64,000 nucleotides of DNA from Pseudohongiella sp. Its GTDB lineage: Bacteria; Pseudomonadota; Gammaproteobacteria; Pseudomonadales; Pseudohongiellaceae. The notes beneath the pieces were generated by a model, which searched no databases, was not told where the DNA came from, and saw only the letters and a list, made by a program, of their open reading frames with translations. The stretch's first letter is position 1. The number at the start of each line of letters is the position of its first letter. Made by a program: the position numbers and the translations under genes. The stretch lies in assembly GCF_011050365.1 (NCBI RefSeq), contig NZ_DRFV01000002.1, positions 310,001 to 374,000 of the forward strand, given 5' to 3'. Positions 35,114-44,141 of the stretch are shown here, in pieces.

Positions 35114-35479
35114 CTACTGCGCTCGCGTCATGCGCCACTCGCGGGTCGTCCCCATCGCGGTTGCGGTGCCGGTTGCCTGATCACCGTCAATGGTGGCAGA
35201 CATTTCATAGATGACACCGGAGTCGCCGCGTTCCAGGTCAAAGCTGATGGTATTGCCGTTGACCTGGGCATTGCTGATCGGCCACACGCGGCCATCTTCC
35301 AGTTGAAACTGACCGATCACTGAGGCGCCATCGACGTACAGATCGACGACTGCCGTGACATCGCCGGCCGGGCCAGTCATGACGAAGTCCCAGACACCGT
35401 CAGCTGAGTCCTGCGCGTATAGTGTGGCAGGCAGTGTAAACAGGGCCGTGATTAAAAAAACGAAAATTCTGGCTTTCAT
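35114..35479 (-). CDS. Small secreted beta-rich protein of unknown function
   Basis: The 121-residue product has a clear signal peptide (ARIFVFLITALFTLPATLYAQ). The mature part is a run of short beta strands (GVWDFVMTGPAGDVTAVVDLYV, SVIGQFQLEDGRVW, NTISFDLERG, TGTATAMGTTREWRMTRAQ) of the kind seen in small periplasmic lipocalin-like barrels. GGAG 8 nt upstream of the ATG. I recognise no named family. It may be co-transcribed with the downstream secreted hydrolase. Confidence 0.6.
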   Translation of the reverse strand: MKARIFVFLITALFTLPATLYAQDSADGVWDFVMTGPAGDVTAVVDLYVDGASVIGQFQLEDGRVWPISNAQVNGNTISFDLERGDSGVIYEMSATIDGDQATGTATAMGTTREWRMTRAQ

Positions 35480-35663
35480 GGGCGATGCTCCGGATGCTCG
35501 TGTGTCGTGCTCGATAGAAACGGCGCTTTGCGGGGACGTTGACTGGGTCAGGAATTCGTTCCGTGGCGCAGGTGTAATATGATGTTACTCTAGTTAGCGT
35601 GCCATTGAACAATTTAATACAGTCACGTTGAAAATTACCTGACTCGGATCAAAGGAATACCAC

Positions 35664-37208
35664 ATGTTTGAGGTGCTGGTCCTCAGCTTTGCTTTTTTTG
35701 CGGGCCTTTTAGTCAAACAGATTGGGCTGCCACCACTGGTGGGTTTTCTGGCGGCGGGGTTCGCTCTGAACGCCTTTGGCCCCATGCTCGGCCTGCCCGA
35801 AACGGCAGGGGACATTCTGCATTATGTCGCCCACCTCGGTGTGCTGATGCTGCTGTTCACAGTGGGGCTGAAGCTCAAGATCAGCCAGCTTGTGCAACCC
35901 CAGGTAATCGGTGGCGGTTTGATTCATTTCGCCATCACCGTGGGTGTGTTTACGCCAGGCATCTACTTTTTCATGGACCTGGACTGGAATACGGCCCTGC
36001 TGATCGCCATGGCCCTGGGTTTTTCCAGCACGGTGCTGGCCGCCAAGATACTGGAAGGCAAGCGAGAGATCGGCGCCTTCCACGGCCGGGTTGCCATCGG
36101 CATTCTGATCATTCAGGACATCATCGCACTGGGCGTCATTGCCGTGTGGAGCGGGGAGACACCGTCCATCTGGGCGCTGTGGATTCTTGGCCTGCCTCTG
36201 CTGCGACCGGTATTGCATAAATTGCTCGACCTCAGCGGCCACGATGAAATCCTCGTGCTGATGGGCATGGTGCTGGCCCTGGTTATAGGTGGCTACGGGT
36301 TCCAGATGGTGGGCGTTAGCGGGGAAATCGGCGCACTGTTGATGGGCGTGTTGCTAGCCAATCACAAGCGCGCCACCGAGATGTCCAACTCCCTGTGGAG
36401 TCTGAAGGAAATCTTCCTGGTCGGTTTCTTTCTGGAAATCGGCATGCAGGGCCTGCCCGATATGAGCGACCTGGCATTCGCATTAGTGTTTGCCCTTATC
36501 TTGCCGCTGAAGGGTTTGCTGTTTTTCTTTATCCTCATCCTGTTCCGGCTGCGCGCGCGCAATGCCATGCTCGCCGGCCTGAGCCTGACCGCCTACAGTG
36601 AATTCGGCCTGATCGTGTCAGCGGCAGTGCTGCCTGAATGGATTGTGCCGCTGGCGTTGACCGTAGCAATCTCATTTGTGATTGCCGCGCCGCTGAACCG
36701 CTTTGCGCATCCCCTGTTTACGCGCTTTCAACGCTTTCTCGGCGCATTTGAACGTAAAAGCAAACACCCCGACGAGGAACCGGCGGAGTTTGGCGATGCA
36801 CAGGTGCTGATACTGGGTATGGGCCGTACCGGCTCGGCGGCTTATGATTATCTGGTGGCGGGCGGCAATTCTGTTATTGGACTTGAGTCGGATCCGTACC
36901 GGGTCGCCGCCCAGATCGAAAAAGGGCGCAAAGTGTTGTACACCGACGCTGAAGACTCGAACTTTTGGCATGGTGCCGACTTTTCCGGCATCCGCGCAGT
37001 GGTGCTGGCAATGGATCTGGTAGATGCCAAGGTGTTCGCTGCGCGCCAGCTGCGGGCACGCGGATTCACAGGGGCGGTAATCTCTCATGCCCTGTACGAA
37101 GACCATGTGGCCCGTATTATCGCGGCAGGCGCCGATCAGACCTACCTGACCATGCAGGAGGCCGGCAAGGGCCTGGGCGAGCATGTACAATCAGCTCTGT
37201 CAAAATAG
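35664..37208 (+). CDS. CPA2-type cation:proton antiporter with RCK/TrkA-N domain (KefB/KefC-like)
   Basis: The 514-residue protein has about 12 helices of the Na/H-exchanger fold (residues 1-370). These include ALGFSSTVLAAKILE and AIGILIIQDIIAL, the ion-binding Asp segment of KefC-like antiporters. A C-terminal NAD-binding TrkA-N domain follows (about 392-510) with VLILGMGRTGSAAYDYL. Such proteins exchange K+ or Na+ for H+ under nucleotide or glutathione control. AAGGA before the ATG. The DsbA-like FrnE gene starts 51 nt downstream on the same strand, a link to thiol stress also seen for Kef systems. Confidence 0.9.
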   Translation: MFEVLVLSFAFFAGLLVKQIGLPPLVGFLAAGFALNAFGPMLGLPETAGDILHYVAHLGVLMLLFTVGLKLKISQLVQPQVIGGGLIHFAITVGVFTPGIYFFMDLDWNTALLIAMALGFSSTVLAAKILEGKREIGAFHGRVAIGILIIQDIIALGVIAVWSGETPSIWALWILGLPLLRPVLHKLLDLSGHDEILVLMGMVLALVIGGYGFQMVGVSGEIGALLMGVLLANHKRATEMSNSLWSLKEIFLVGFFLEIGMQGLPDMSDLAFALVFALILPLKGLLFFFILILFRLRARNAMLAGLSLTAYSEFGLIVSAAVLPEWIVPLALTVAISFVIAAPLNRFAHPLFTRFQRFLGAFERKSKHPDEEPAEFGDAQVLILGMGRTGSAAYDYLVAGGNSVIGLESDPYRVAAQIEKGRKVLYTDAEDSNFWHGADFSGIRAVVLAMDLVDAKVFAARQLRARGFTGAVISHALYEDHVARIIAAGADQTYLTMQEAGKGLGEHVQSALSK

Positions 37209-37259
37209 AGAGTCCATCTCAAACGAGCTGACCCACCCGGAATGTTGTAAGGATTGACC

Positions 37260-37907
37260 ATGAACAAAATGCAGATAGATATTGTCTCCGACATCGCCTG
37301 CCCCTGGTGCGCGATCGGTTATGCCCGCCTGCAGCGCGCCATGCAGGCACTGGAGCCGGATTACCAGTTCACGGTGCAGTGGCATGCCTTTGAACTCAAC
37401 CCCACCCACAGCGGCCAGGGTGAGCCCATCCTGCCTGCACTGGCCAAAAAATACGGCCGCAGCGAAGGCGAGATGCGCGACGCGCAGGCCAATATGATGG
37501 CGATCGCCAAAGACCTTGGCGTCAACTTCGAAAAACTGCAGGAACGCCTGACCGCCAATACCTTTGATGCCCACCGTTTGGTCAAATGGGCTGATGAGCA
37601 GGGCAAGCAAACGGAAATGAAGCAGGCATTGTTTGAGGCGTACTTTGGCGAAGCGCTGAATGTATCTGACACCAACGTTTTGATGGGCTGTGTTAAATCA
37701 ATCGGACTGGATGCAGAAGCTGCCGGGCAGGTACTGGCGTCGGATCAGTATGCAGAGGAAGTGCGTGAAGACGAAGCCAAGTACCAACAGGCTGGCGTGT
37801 CTTCCGTACCCGCATTCATCATCAACAACAAGTACCTGATCTCCGGCGCGCAGGAACCCGAGGTACTGGTGAAGGCGCTGCAGGATATTAGCGCCGAGGC
37901 TGCTTAA
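37260..37907 (+). CDS. FrnE-like DsbA-family oxidoreductase
   Basis: The 215-residue protein is of the DsbA/HCCA isomerase-like FrnE group. The N-terminal thioredoxin-fold strand leads to the active-site CPWC in DIVSDIACPWCAIGYARL. The helical insertion AFELNPTHSGQGEPILPALAKKYG follows, and the C-terminal part has the cis-Pro loop SSVPAFIINNKYLISGAQ. Absence of a signal peptide suggests a cytoplasmic thiol oxidoreductase, as for FrnE of Deinococcus. ATG at 37260 with AAGGA 6 nt upstream, preferred to a TTG two codons earlier. Follows the antiporter gene. Confidence 0.9.
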   Translation: MNKMQIDIVSDIACPWCAIGYARLQRAMQALEPDYQFTVQWHAFELNPTHSGQGEPILPALAKKYGRSEGEMRDAQANMMAIAKDLGVNFEKLQERLTANTFDAHRLVKWADEQGKQTEMKQALFEAYFGEALNVSDTNVLMGCVKSIGLDAEAAGQVLASDQYAEEVREDEAKYQQAGVSSVPAFIINNKYLISGAQEPEVLVKALQDISAEAA

Positions 37908-37936
37908 ACAACCCAGGCACTAAATTTACAACGTCA

Positions 37937-39022
37937 TCAGGCTTCATCCAGTAACTGATAGATGCGACGGATAGCCCGCACATCGGCGCCGGCCCCGCGA
38001 ATCTGCGGGTAGTTGCCGCTGTGCGCGGTCATGTCAATCTGCTCGGCAGCCTGCTCAGCGCTCAGACCCCGCTGCTTGAGTGCCTCGGTGTTGCTCCACA
38101 GATCACGCAGGTAGGCCTGCAGCATATCAATGCGCTCTTTGCCTTCGACAATCGGCCCATGGCCGGGCAACAAGGTATCAAAGTCAAACGTCTTTAACCT
38201 TTCCAGTGCATCCGGCCATTCATCAACATGCGCATCGCCCATATAAGGGAGAAATGGCACCATTAAATCACCGGTATAGATGATTTTTTCTTCCGGCAGA
38301 AAGACCACAACATCTCCGCCGGTATGCCCGCGACCCAGATGCGCGATCTGGATTTCACGACCACCGCCACGTACGGTCTGGAAGATGCTCATGGAATCTT
38401 CAATGGTAATATTGGGAGGCGTGGGTTCAATACCGGCCAGTGAATTCAGGTGGGCCTGCTGCACTGCGATACGCCCCTGCAACTCCGCCCGTTCATCGGT
38501 GTTTTCAGTGGTGGCCAGTTGCGCCTGCATCTGTTCTATCTGGCCGGGTACGCCTTCGGTAAAACTGATAAAGGTGGACTCTTCCAGCACATTACCGAGT
38601 TCACCACTAAGCTTCTCACGGGTATAACGATGACCGATGATTTCGACATCCTGCGGGAACACCTGGTTACCGTGAGCGTGATCAAAATGGTAGTGCGTGT
38701 TGATCAGATACCGTACGGGTTTGGCACTGACAGACTTGATGGCGTCGATCAGGGCCATACCGGCATTGGGTGACACGTGTGAGTCCACCACCAACAGATC
38801 ATGCTCGCCTTCGATCAGCATGGCGTGACTGATCAGGTTGACGGCGCCGGTGCCGGTAACATGATAGATACCATCGGCGACGGGCGTGAACACATGGCTA
38901 CGGGTTTCGATCACACCGGACGGCGCATTATCCTGCGCCGAGCTCAGGCTGACCAGTGTCAGTACCGAGGCCGCTATGGCGACAGCAACGACCAGCGTTT
39001 TAATTCTGTTTTTGTTGTTCAT
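37937..39022 (-). CDS. Secreted metallo-beta-lactamase-fold hydrolase with helical insertion
   Basis: The 361-residue protein has a signal peptide (about 1-29) and a complete MBL zinc site: H-Y-H-F-D-H in INTHYHFDHAHGN, His in AHLGRGHTGGDVVVF, Asp in IIYTGDLM and His in LLPGHGPI. Between the second and third motifs lies a charged helical insertion (about residues 150-195: EQMQAQLATTENTDERAEL...) that looks like a coiled-coil hairpin. C-terminal helix region RGLSAEQAAEQIDMTAHSG. Relatives include quinoprotein-relay and other secreted MBL hydrolases. AAGG upstream of ATG. It follows the M48 gene after 60 nt; whether it belongs to that cluster is unclear. Confidence 0.87.
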   Translation of the reverse strand: MNNKNRIKTLVVAVAIAASVLTLVSLSSAQDNAPSGVIETRSHVFTPVADGIYHVTGTGAVNLISHAMLIEGEHDLLVVDSHVSPNAGMALIDAIKSVSAKPVRYLINTHYHFDHAHGNQVFPQDVEIIGHRYTREKLSGELGNVLEESTFISFTEGVPGQIEQMQAQLATTENTDERAELQGRIAVQQAHLNSLAGIEPTPPNITIEDSMSIFQTVRGGGREIQIAHLGRGHTGGDVVVFLPEEKIIYTGDLMVPFLPYMGDAHVDEWPDALERLKTFDFDTLLPGHGPIVEGKERIDMLQAYLRDLWSNTEALKQRGLSAEQAAEQIDMTAHSGNYPQIRGAGADVRAIRRIYQLLDEA

Positions 39023-39082
39023 GTTTTACCTTTTTGTTATTTGGCTTTCGCTTTTGTCCAGCGGATCTTTGTATTGAGTTGT

Positions 39083-40555
39083 TTATTGCAATATCTTTAT
39101 CCATTCTCCCGACTCGGGCGTGCCAATCGGGTAATAACCGTTGAGCAGACGCAGAGTCTGTTCCGGGTACTGTGTCACCGGGCTGGCTGCCGCCAGCGCG
39201 CCCCAGTCAAACCCCTGGGTCACTTGCACATAGCGCACCCGCAGACCATTGCTCGCTGAACGTTCATTGGTCTGTATCGGACGGAATGTACGAATGGAGG
39301 AGAACAGCAGACTCTCCAGATCTTCGCTCATCTCGGACTCCTCGATTTCTGCCCGGATAACAAAGACACGTGGCCCCAAATAGAATACCGCGATGCGCTC
39401 CTGGTGCCCATCGGCATTGGTATGAACACCGGTATGCCCTAACAGACGATATTGCGACAACGGCTCGGAGCGTTGCAGATCAGTGATTCCAAGGTTTTCC
39501 CTGATGTACAGTCGGGGCTCCTTGTTCTCGCGCAGGCGTTGCGCTTCCACCCCGATACTGGCACCGCCGCCCGGGCTGCGGGCTAACACGGTGGTGGTGG
39601 TGTCGCTGACAGACCAGTTATCAGGAAAAACCATGGTGTAACTCATCAGGTCCTGATAGTAGCGATTGCGGTCGCTGGCGACACTGGTGTTCTCGCCGAA
39701 CAACAGTCCGTCCATGTGGCTGCGAAACACGGCGTGGTCGCTTTCGCGCGCTTCATCGTCGGGCAGATTGCCGGCCTGGGCAACGGCCTGCTGCAGACGC
39801 ACATCGTTGCGCGGGTGGGTGGTAAACAGACCATGGTAGGTTGGCTGGCGCTGGGCAACGCGCACGTTAAAGTCTTCCTGGTTTTTTAACACCGACAGCA
39901 CATCAATCATGGCCCGGGGATTGTAGCCCGCGTTGTACAGATATTCGGCGCCCAGGCTGTCGGCTTCCAGTTCATTGTCGCGACCAAATCCACTGACGCC
40001 GGCAGCCGCCCAGATGGAACCGATCTGCGCCAGCTCGGAACCAATATAGCCACTGCCGGTAGCCACAGCGGCAACGACACCACCGACTGTTGCGGCGGCA
40101 TTGCCCAGCCGCCCGCGCGCCTGTTGCTGAATGGCGTGACGCGCGGTGATGTGACCGACTTCGTGCGCCAGCACAGCGGCCAGTTCGTCTTCGGACTTCA
40201 GATACAACAGCAGCCCGCGGTTGATGTAGACATAACCGCCGGGCAAGGCAAAGGCGTTGATCTCAGGGCTGTCAATGACAGTGAATGTATATTCCAGATC
40301 ATTGCGATGACTGCCTTGCGCAACACGCTGGCCGACTTCGCTGACGTACTCGTTAACACGCTGGTCTTCAAGTACACGCATGCTGGCGAGCACTTTTTCG
40401 TGTTCTTCCTGACCGATTTCAAGCTCTCGCGACTCGCTCATCAACACCAGATTGGGTTGTCCGGTAGCAGGATTGACGGCACAGGACTGCAGGCCCACGG
40501 CAAGTATCAGAGCCGATGTCACTAACAACCAGTGTCGGGTACTGCGCAGCCTCAT
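39083..40555 (-). CDS. M48-family metalloprotease lipoprotein (BepA/LoiP-like)
   Basis: The 490-residue product has a lipoprotein signal (VGLQSC, Cys25). Its M48 peptidase domain has HEVGH at residues 131-135, the third zinc ligand Glu in DNELEADSLGAEYL, and a following HPRNDVRLQQA. A 200-residue C-terminal extension differs from the TPR tail of BepA. M48 lipoproteins degrade misassembled outer-membrane proteins in the periplasm. A strong AGGAGGAG motif precedes the ATG at 40555. Last in the minus-strand envelope cluster (52 nt after the 229-aa lipoprotein gene), so it may serve as quality control for that system. Confidence 0.9.
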   Translation of the reverse strand: MRLRSTRHWLLVTSALILAVGLQSCAVNPATGQPNLVLMSESRELEIGQEEHEKVLASMRVLEDQRVNEYVSEVGQRVAQGSHRNDLEYTFTVIDSPEINAFALPGGYVYINRGLLLYLKSEDELAAVLAHEVGHITARHAIQQQARGRLGNAAATVGGVVAAVATGSGYIGSELAQIGSIWAAAGVSGFGRDNELEADSLGAEYLYNAGYNPRAMIDVLSVLKNQEDFNVRVAQRQPTYHGLFTTHPRNDVRLQQAVAQAGNLPDDEARESDHAVFRSHMDGLLFGENTSVASDRNRYYQDLMSYTMVFPDNWSVSDTTTTVLARSPGGGASIGVEAQRLRENKEPRLYIRENLGITDLQRSEPLSQYRLLGHTGVHTNADGHQERIAVFYLGPRVFVIRAEIEESEMSEDLESLLFSSIRTFRPIQTNERSASNGLRVRYVQVTQGFDWGALAAASPVTQYPEQTLRLLNGYYPIGTPESGEWIKILQ

Positions 40556-40607
40556 GATGTCACTCCTCCTGTTAAAATTTCGGATTCGCACGCTGGCAGG
40601 CATGGCC

Positions 40608-41297
40608 TCAGCTACCCTGAACAAACAGCTTGAGCTGGTCGGCAAGGCTGTTGCAGGCATTGGCTTCCACCCTGGCAATCAGCGGAATCGGGACAAACAC
40701 GGCCGGCACGTAAGACTGGCCACTGGCATCGGCACTGATGGTCCCCACGGCGGTGTGAGATGACACATCCCAGACCCGCGCTTCAAAGTTGGAGGCATCT
40801 TCCCAGGAGCCGAAGCCGAAACAGCCACCACCGCCAGGGCCGACGGCACAGGAAATCGAGCCCATGCGATTGGTGGTTTCAGTCTGACCGTCCAGCCATA
40901 CGATATAGCGCACACCAAATTCGGCCATTTTGTCAGTCACCAGCGGTTGTGCCATCAGTTGCTGCAGATCTTCGCTGCGCATCGGTGCGGTGCGTGGCTC
41001 GAACCACGGGAACAATGCGTCAACAAAAATCTGTTCCGGCACCACTGTGATGGCACCATTGCCGCGGCCCATGCGTTCGCCGACACACTGAACAAACTCT
41101 TCCCGGGTTTCATAGGCAGCACCCTGGCGCCGCCCCAGTATGACAATCGATTCGCCGGTATTGATACCGGTATCACCCTGGCGAAATTCATCAATGGTTG
41201 TGGTGGTACACGCGACCAGCGCCAGTCCGCCTGCCAACATTGCGATCAGGTAGATGCCTGTTCGCGCCAGTCCTGCCATGGTGATTTTTGCTCTCAT
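40608..41297 (-). CDS. Hypothetical lipoprotein (229 aa) of the envelope cluster
   Basis: The protein has a lipoprotein signal with lipobox LALVAC (Cys30). The mature part has a Glu/Arg-rich region with VILGRRQGAAYETREEFVQCVGERMGRG, an APMRSEDLQQLM helix and a YIVWLDGQTETT strand. A Gly-rich turn (SCAVGPGGGGCFGFGSWED) holds two Cys that could pair. The strand FEARVWDVSSHTAVGTISAD suggests a small beta-sandwich. AGGAG precedes the ATG. It follows the 237-aa lipoprotein gene by 27 nt and probably shares its mRNA. No family recognised. Confidence 0.7.
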   Translation of the reverse strand: MRAKITMAGLARTGIYLIAMLAGGLALVACTTTTIDEFRQGDTGINTGESIVILGRRQGAAYETREEFVQCVGERMGRGNGAITVVPEQIFVDALFPWFEPRTAPMRSEDLQQLMAQPLVTDKMAEFGVRYIVWLDGQTETTNRMGSISCAVGPGGGGCFGFGSWEDASNFEARVWDVSSHTAVGTISADASGQSYVPAVFVPIPLIARVEANACNSLADQLKLFVQGS

Positions 41298-41324
41298 GCC
41301 GACTCCTGCAGATTCCTGGTCACA

Positions 41325-42038
41325 CTACTGCAAACGGGGTTGCAACCAGTCCCTGATTTCAGGGACATTGGTAAAACTGATGGAAAAATTCGACGCCAGA
41401 TCCCGCATCGCGGCCACTGACGCATCATTGATGCCACCCTCGGCGCTGCCAAACGTTTCCTGTCCGGTCTTGCCGTAGGCGGTCATCACCCAGTCGGCGA
41501 TATAACCGCCGTCGGGCGCGGTCAGCCGCATATTGTATTTGACCCAGACTTCATAGGCGTCAAGCCGGGTTTTCTGCGGCATGCCGAGTTGAAATTCGTC
41601 GATATTGGGTATAAAGACCGCGTCGACGCCACGTTCATTCGCCATCGCCGGATCATTCAGCACCACCACCTGCTGAAACATCGCCGGCAGAACCGTGTTG
41701 AACAGCTCCACATGGGAAGCGCCGCTGTTGACCAGGTATTCATCCTTGCCGGCATCGGTGCGCTCGGTGTACACGTGATTGCGCAAGGCGTCGCTGTAGT
41801 ACACACCGAGCGTCATCGGCAAGGGCGGAATATTGGGGCTGGGATAGCTGCCTTCGACAGTAACAGTGCTTGCGCCGCAGGCGCCAAGCGTCAATGCGCC
41901 CAGTGGCAACAGGACAAAGGTGCGTGCGTAGTGCCACAAGGATGAAAGAATACCTGGTTTGATCTCGCTTCTCACTGCCTGCTCCATTGTTGCTTTTATG
42001 TTGGTTTTATCTGAGTCGTTGCCTGATACCGTGGTCAT
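41325..42038 (-). CDS. Hypothetical lipoprotein (237 aa) of the envelope cluster
   Basis: The start at 42038 overlaps the stop of the upstream vWA gene as ATGA, which supports it. It gives an unusually long n-region (about 38 residues) before the hydrophobic stretch FVLLPLGALTLGAC (lipobox Cys54); an internal ATG at 41987 would give a more normal signal. The mature part has mixed strands and helices (PLPMTLGVYYSDALRNHVYT, DAVFIPNIDEFQLGMP, YEVWVKYNMRLTAPDGGYIADWVMTAYGK). This resembles lipoproteins that report total trafficking-type values rather than enzymes; no motif is known to me. Translationally coupled to the vWA protein. Confidence 0.7.
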   Translation of the reverse strand: MTTVSGNDSDKTNIKATMEQAVRSEIKPGILSSLWHYARTFVLLPLGALTLGACGASTVTVEGSYPSPNIPPLPMTLGVYYSDALRNHVYTERTDAGKDEYLVNSGASHVELFNTVLPAMFQQVVVLNDPAMANERGVDAVFIPNIDEFQLGMPQKTRLDAYEVWVKYNMRLTAPDGGYIADWVMTAYGKTGQETFGSAEGGINDASVAAMRDLASNFSISFTNVPEIRDWLQPRLQ

Positions 42039-43036
42039 TGATATGAATTAAGTCCGACAAAACTGCCGCCATTGCGTTCCGCCAGTTCCCGCATCAGCGT
42101 GGCAAAACGGTAAAGGCTGTCGTGATAACGCGGGTCCAGATCAAACAATACCGGAAATCCGACTGCGTGAATACGCACCAGACGATTCCCACTGGCATCG
42201 GCCTGGTTAATTCTGTCCACCGTCTCGACCACGCGGGTGATCGAGCCCCCGGGCAGGAAATCATCGCCAAAGGTATAGATGCTGACCCGCTGGCCGGTCT
42301 GGTAAAAGGTACTGATGGCACGGGTAATACCTTCAACCGGGCTGCTGTTACTGAATGGCGCCCAGTTGCGCAGTGCACTGATCATCGCCTGACGGCGTGC
42401 CGGTGTGTCCGGAATCCATTGCCCACGGTAGTTGGGAAACATGTAATCGCCCATGTCGTTCATGATCTGGATGCCTTTGACTTCGGGATAGATATCCAGG
42501 ACTTCGGTGACCATCTCCAGCACGCGCGGCCAGGCGTTGTAAAACATACTACCCGAGGTATCGATCAGGAAGATAATGTATTCGCTGTCGACCGGGATGC
42601 CGCCGATGACATTGTTGCTGCGGGTAAACTCCTGGCCCAGCAGGCGTTCCATTTCTGCGGTCAGCGATTGCCGCGCAATGGCCAGTTCGCTTTCCTCCTC
42701 GGCGCGCTCTTCCGCCAGCTCGGTCGAGGTTTCATAACGCCCGCGAATATTCGACATCTCCCGTTCCAGCCGCGCCACGCGCTCGCGGTAAGCAGACAAC
42801 TGTTCGCGCCGGGCGTTGAGCTCGCGGTTCAGGGTCCGGGTTTCACCACGGATTTCGAACAACTCCTGCTGCAACTCCGCAACAGGCTGTTCAAGCTGTT
42901 GGGGCGCACTCTCCAGTGTCACCGGCGCGGAATTCTCGGTAATCATCAACAGCAGGATGATGGCGCCAAAGCCACAGGAAATGACGTCCAGAAACGCTAT
43001 GGTGGCACCGTCTTCTTCGCGTTTTCGTTTTTTCAT
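42035..43036 (-). CDS. Membrane-anchored coiled-coil/von Willebrand A protein 2
   Basis: The 333-residue protein has a short basic cytoplasmic tail (MKKRKREED). One transmembrane helix follows (about 11-33, ATIAFLDVISCGFGAIILLL) with Asp17 at its start. Next come a coiled coil (about 45-135, rich in Glu, Arg, Leu) and a vWA domain (about 150-333) with MIDAS D159-T-S161-G-S163 in FLIDTSGSMF. The helix and its LDVxSCGFGA motif are shared with the neighbouring vWA protein 1 and recall the ExbD/TolR helix with its proton-carrying Asp. The vWA domain should lie in the periplasm. It is 4 nt downstream of vWA 1 and overlaps the next lipoprotein gene by 4 nt. Confidence 0.82.
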   Translation of the reverse strand: MKKRKREEDGATIAFLDVISCGFGAIILLLMITENSAPVTLESAPQQLEQPVAELQQELFEIRGETRTLNRELNARREQLSAYRERVARLEREMSNIRGRYETSTELAEERAEEESELAIARQSLTAEMERLLGQEFTRSNNVIGGIPVDSEYIIFLIDTSGSMFYNAWPRVLEMVTEVLDIYPEVKGIQIMNDMGDYMFPNYRGQWIPDTPARRQAMISALRNWAPFSNSSPVEGITRAISTFYQTGQRVSIYTFGDDFLPGGSITRVVETVDRINQADASGNRLVRIHAVGFPVLFDLDPRYHDSLYRFATLMRELAERNGGSFVGLNSYQ

Positions 43037-43040
43037 AGTC

Positions 43041-44141
43041 TCAGGGCCAATCGCGTGATGGTGTAATAAAAGAACCGCCGCTCAACACACCCAGTTGCCA
43101 GTAAGCTGCTGCCGCAGCCGGGTCACCCTCCATTGGCAGCAGGATGGTGTTGACCGGAATATTGGCCGGCATCGATTCCAGCGCTTCCTGGTACAGCTCC
43201 AGCCGCTCCCTGGGGCTGATCGTAGTGGCATTGCGGCTGCCTGATCCCTGCGTCGGCAGGCTGTCTGTGATCAAATACACATTGTCCGGTCTCGGGTTCA
43301 TCGCTGCCACGGCGGCAAATGCCCGTTGCAGATTATTGCCACCACCGGGCAATGTCGACTGGACCGCCCTGACCACCTCATTCAGTTCATCGCGGTCGGC
43401 CACTTCCAGCCACCGGCCTTCAGTACCTGCCATCACCGCGCTGGCGGTCTCATTAAAGCCGACAATCTGGTACTGACTGACCAGTGGCAACTGGCTGCTG
43501 ATCCATTCCACGATGCGCACTGCACGTTGCCATTTGGGGGCAGCCAGCTTCACCTCATCCGACATATTTCTGATACGTATGATATTGACCAACGTGTCAT
43601 CCAGCATGCTGGCGGAAGTATCGAGCAGGATCAGAATCCGGTTGCCGCCCAGGAACATGCCGGTCAGGTACTGCCGGTCACCGTCGCCGAGAAATTCGCG
43701 GCTGCTGTCACCCTGTTCTTCCACGGCGCTGGTTTGCAAACGCAACAACTCTTCTTCCAACGACCGGATGTCAGCGCGCAAATCTTCCAGGCTTTCCTCA
43801 GTTGCCATGGAATTTCCTTCCAGCGCGGCAAGCTGCGACATGAAGTCATCAATATCACTTTGTATGCGATCGGCCAGCCCTTGTGCCGCCACCACCTCCA
43901 GACTGACTTCGTCCAGCGTATTGCGTACCTGAAACAGTTGTTCTTCGCCTTCCAGCACCTCTTCCTCTAGCAAACGGGCCTCTGCGGTCAGGTTCGGATC
44001 GGCCTCGTTACGTGCCTCGGTAGCGGTGTGGTCCAGAATCAGAAAAATCAGTACCACGGCGCCAAAACCACAGGACATGACGTCAAGAAACGCCAGCCCC
44101 ATCGGGTTCACGGCAGCGCGTTTGCGTCTACGCCCCGCCAT
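43041..44141 (-). CDS. Membrane-anchored coiled-coil/von Willebrand A protein 1
   Basis: The 366-residue paralogue of vWA 2 has a basic tail (MAGRRRKR) and a transmembrane helix at about 15-36 containing GLAFLDVMSCGFGAVVLIFL with Asp20. A long acidic coiled coil spans about 50-145, and a vWA domain spans about 165-366 with MIDAS D174-T-S176-A-S178 (LLDTSASML). The second MIDAS position is Asn (GGGNNLQRAF) instead of the usual Thr, and YLITDSLPT supplies the Asp. The start overlaps the end of the ASKHA gene by 14 nt. Together with the ExbB-like protein it looks like the stator/rotor core of a proton-driven device. Confidence 0.82.
   Translation of the reverse strand: MAGRRRKRAAVNPMGLAFLDVMSCGFGAVVLIFLILDHTATEARNEADPNLTAEARLLEEEVLEGEEQLFQVRNTLDEVSLEVVAAQGLADRIQSDIDDFMSQLAALEGNSMATEESLEDLRADIRSLEEELLRLQTSAVEEQGDSSREFLGDGDRQYLTGMFLGGNRILILLDTSASMLDDTLVNIIRIRNMSDEVKLAAPKWQRAVRIVEWISSQLPLVSQYQIVGFNETASAVMAGTEGRWLEVADRDELNEVVRAVQSTLPGGGNNLQRAFAAVAAMNPRPDNVYLITDSLPTQGSGSRNATTISPRERLELYQEALESMPANIPVNTILLPMEGDPAAAAAYWQLGVLSGGSFITPSRDWP

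Noticed and set aside
42122-43066. A 314-codon plus-strand open frame
   Set aside because: Antisense to vWA protein 2; no family features.
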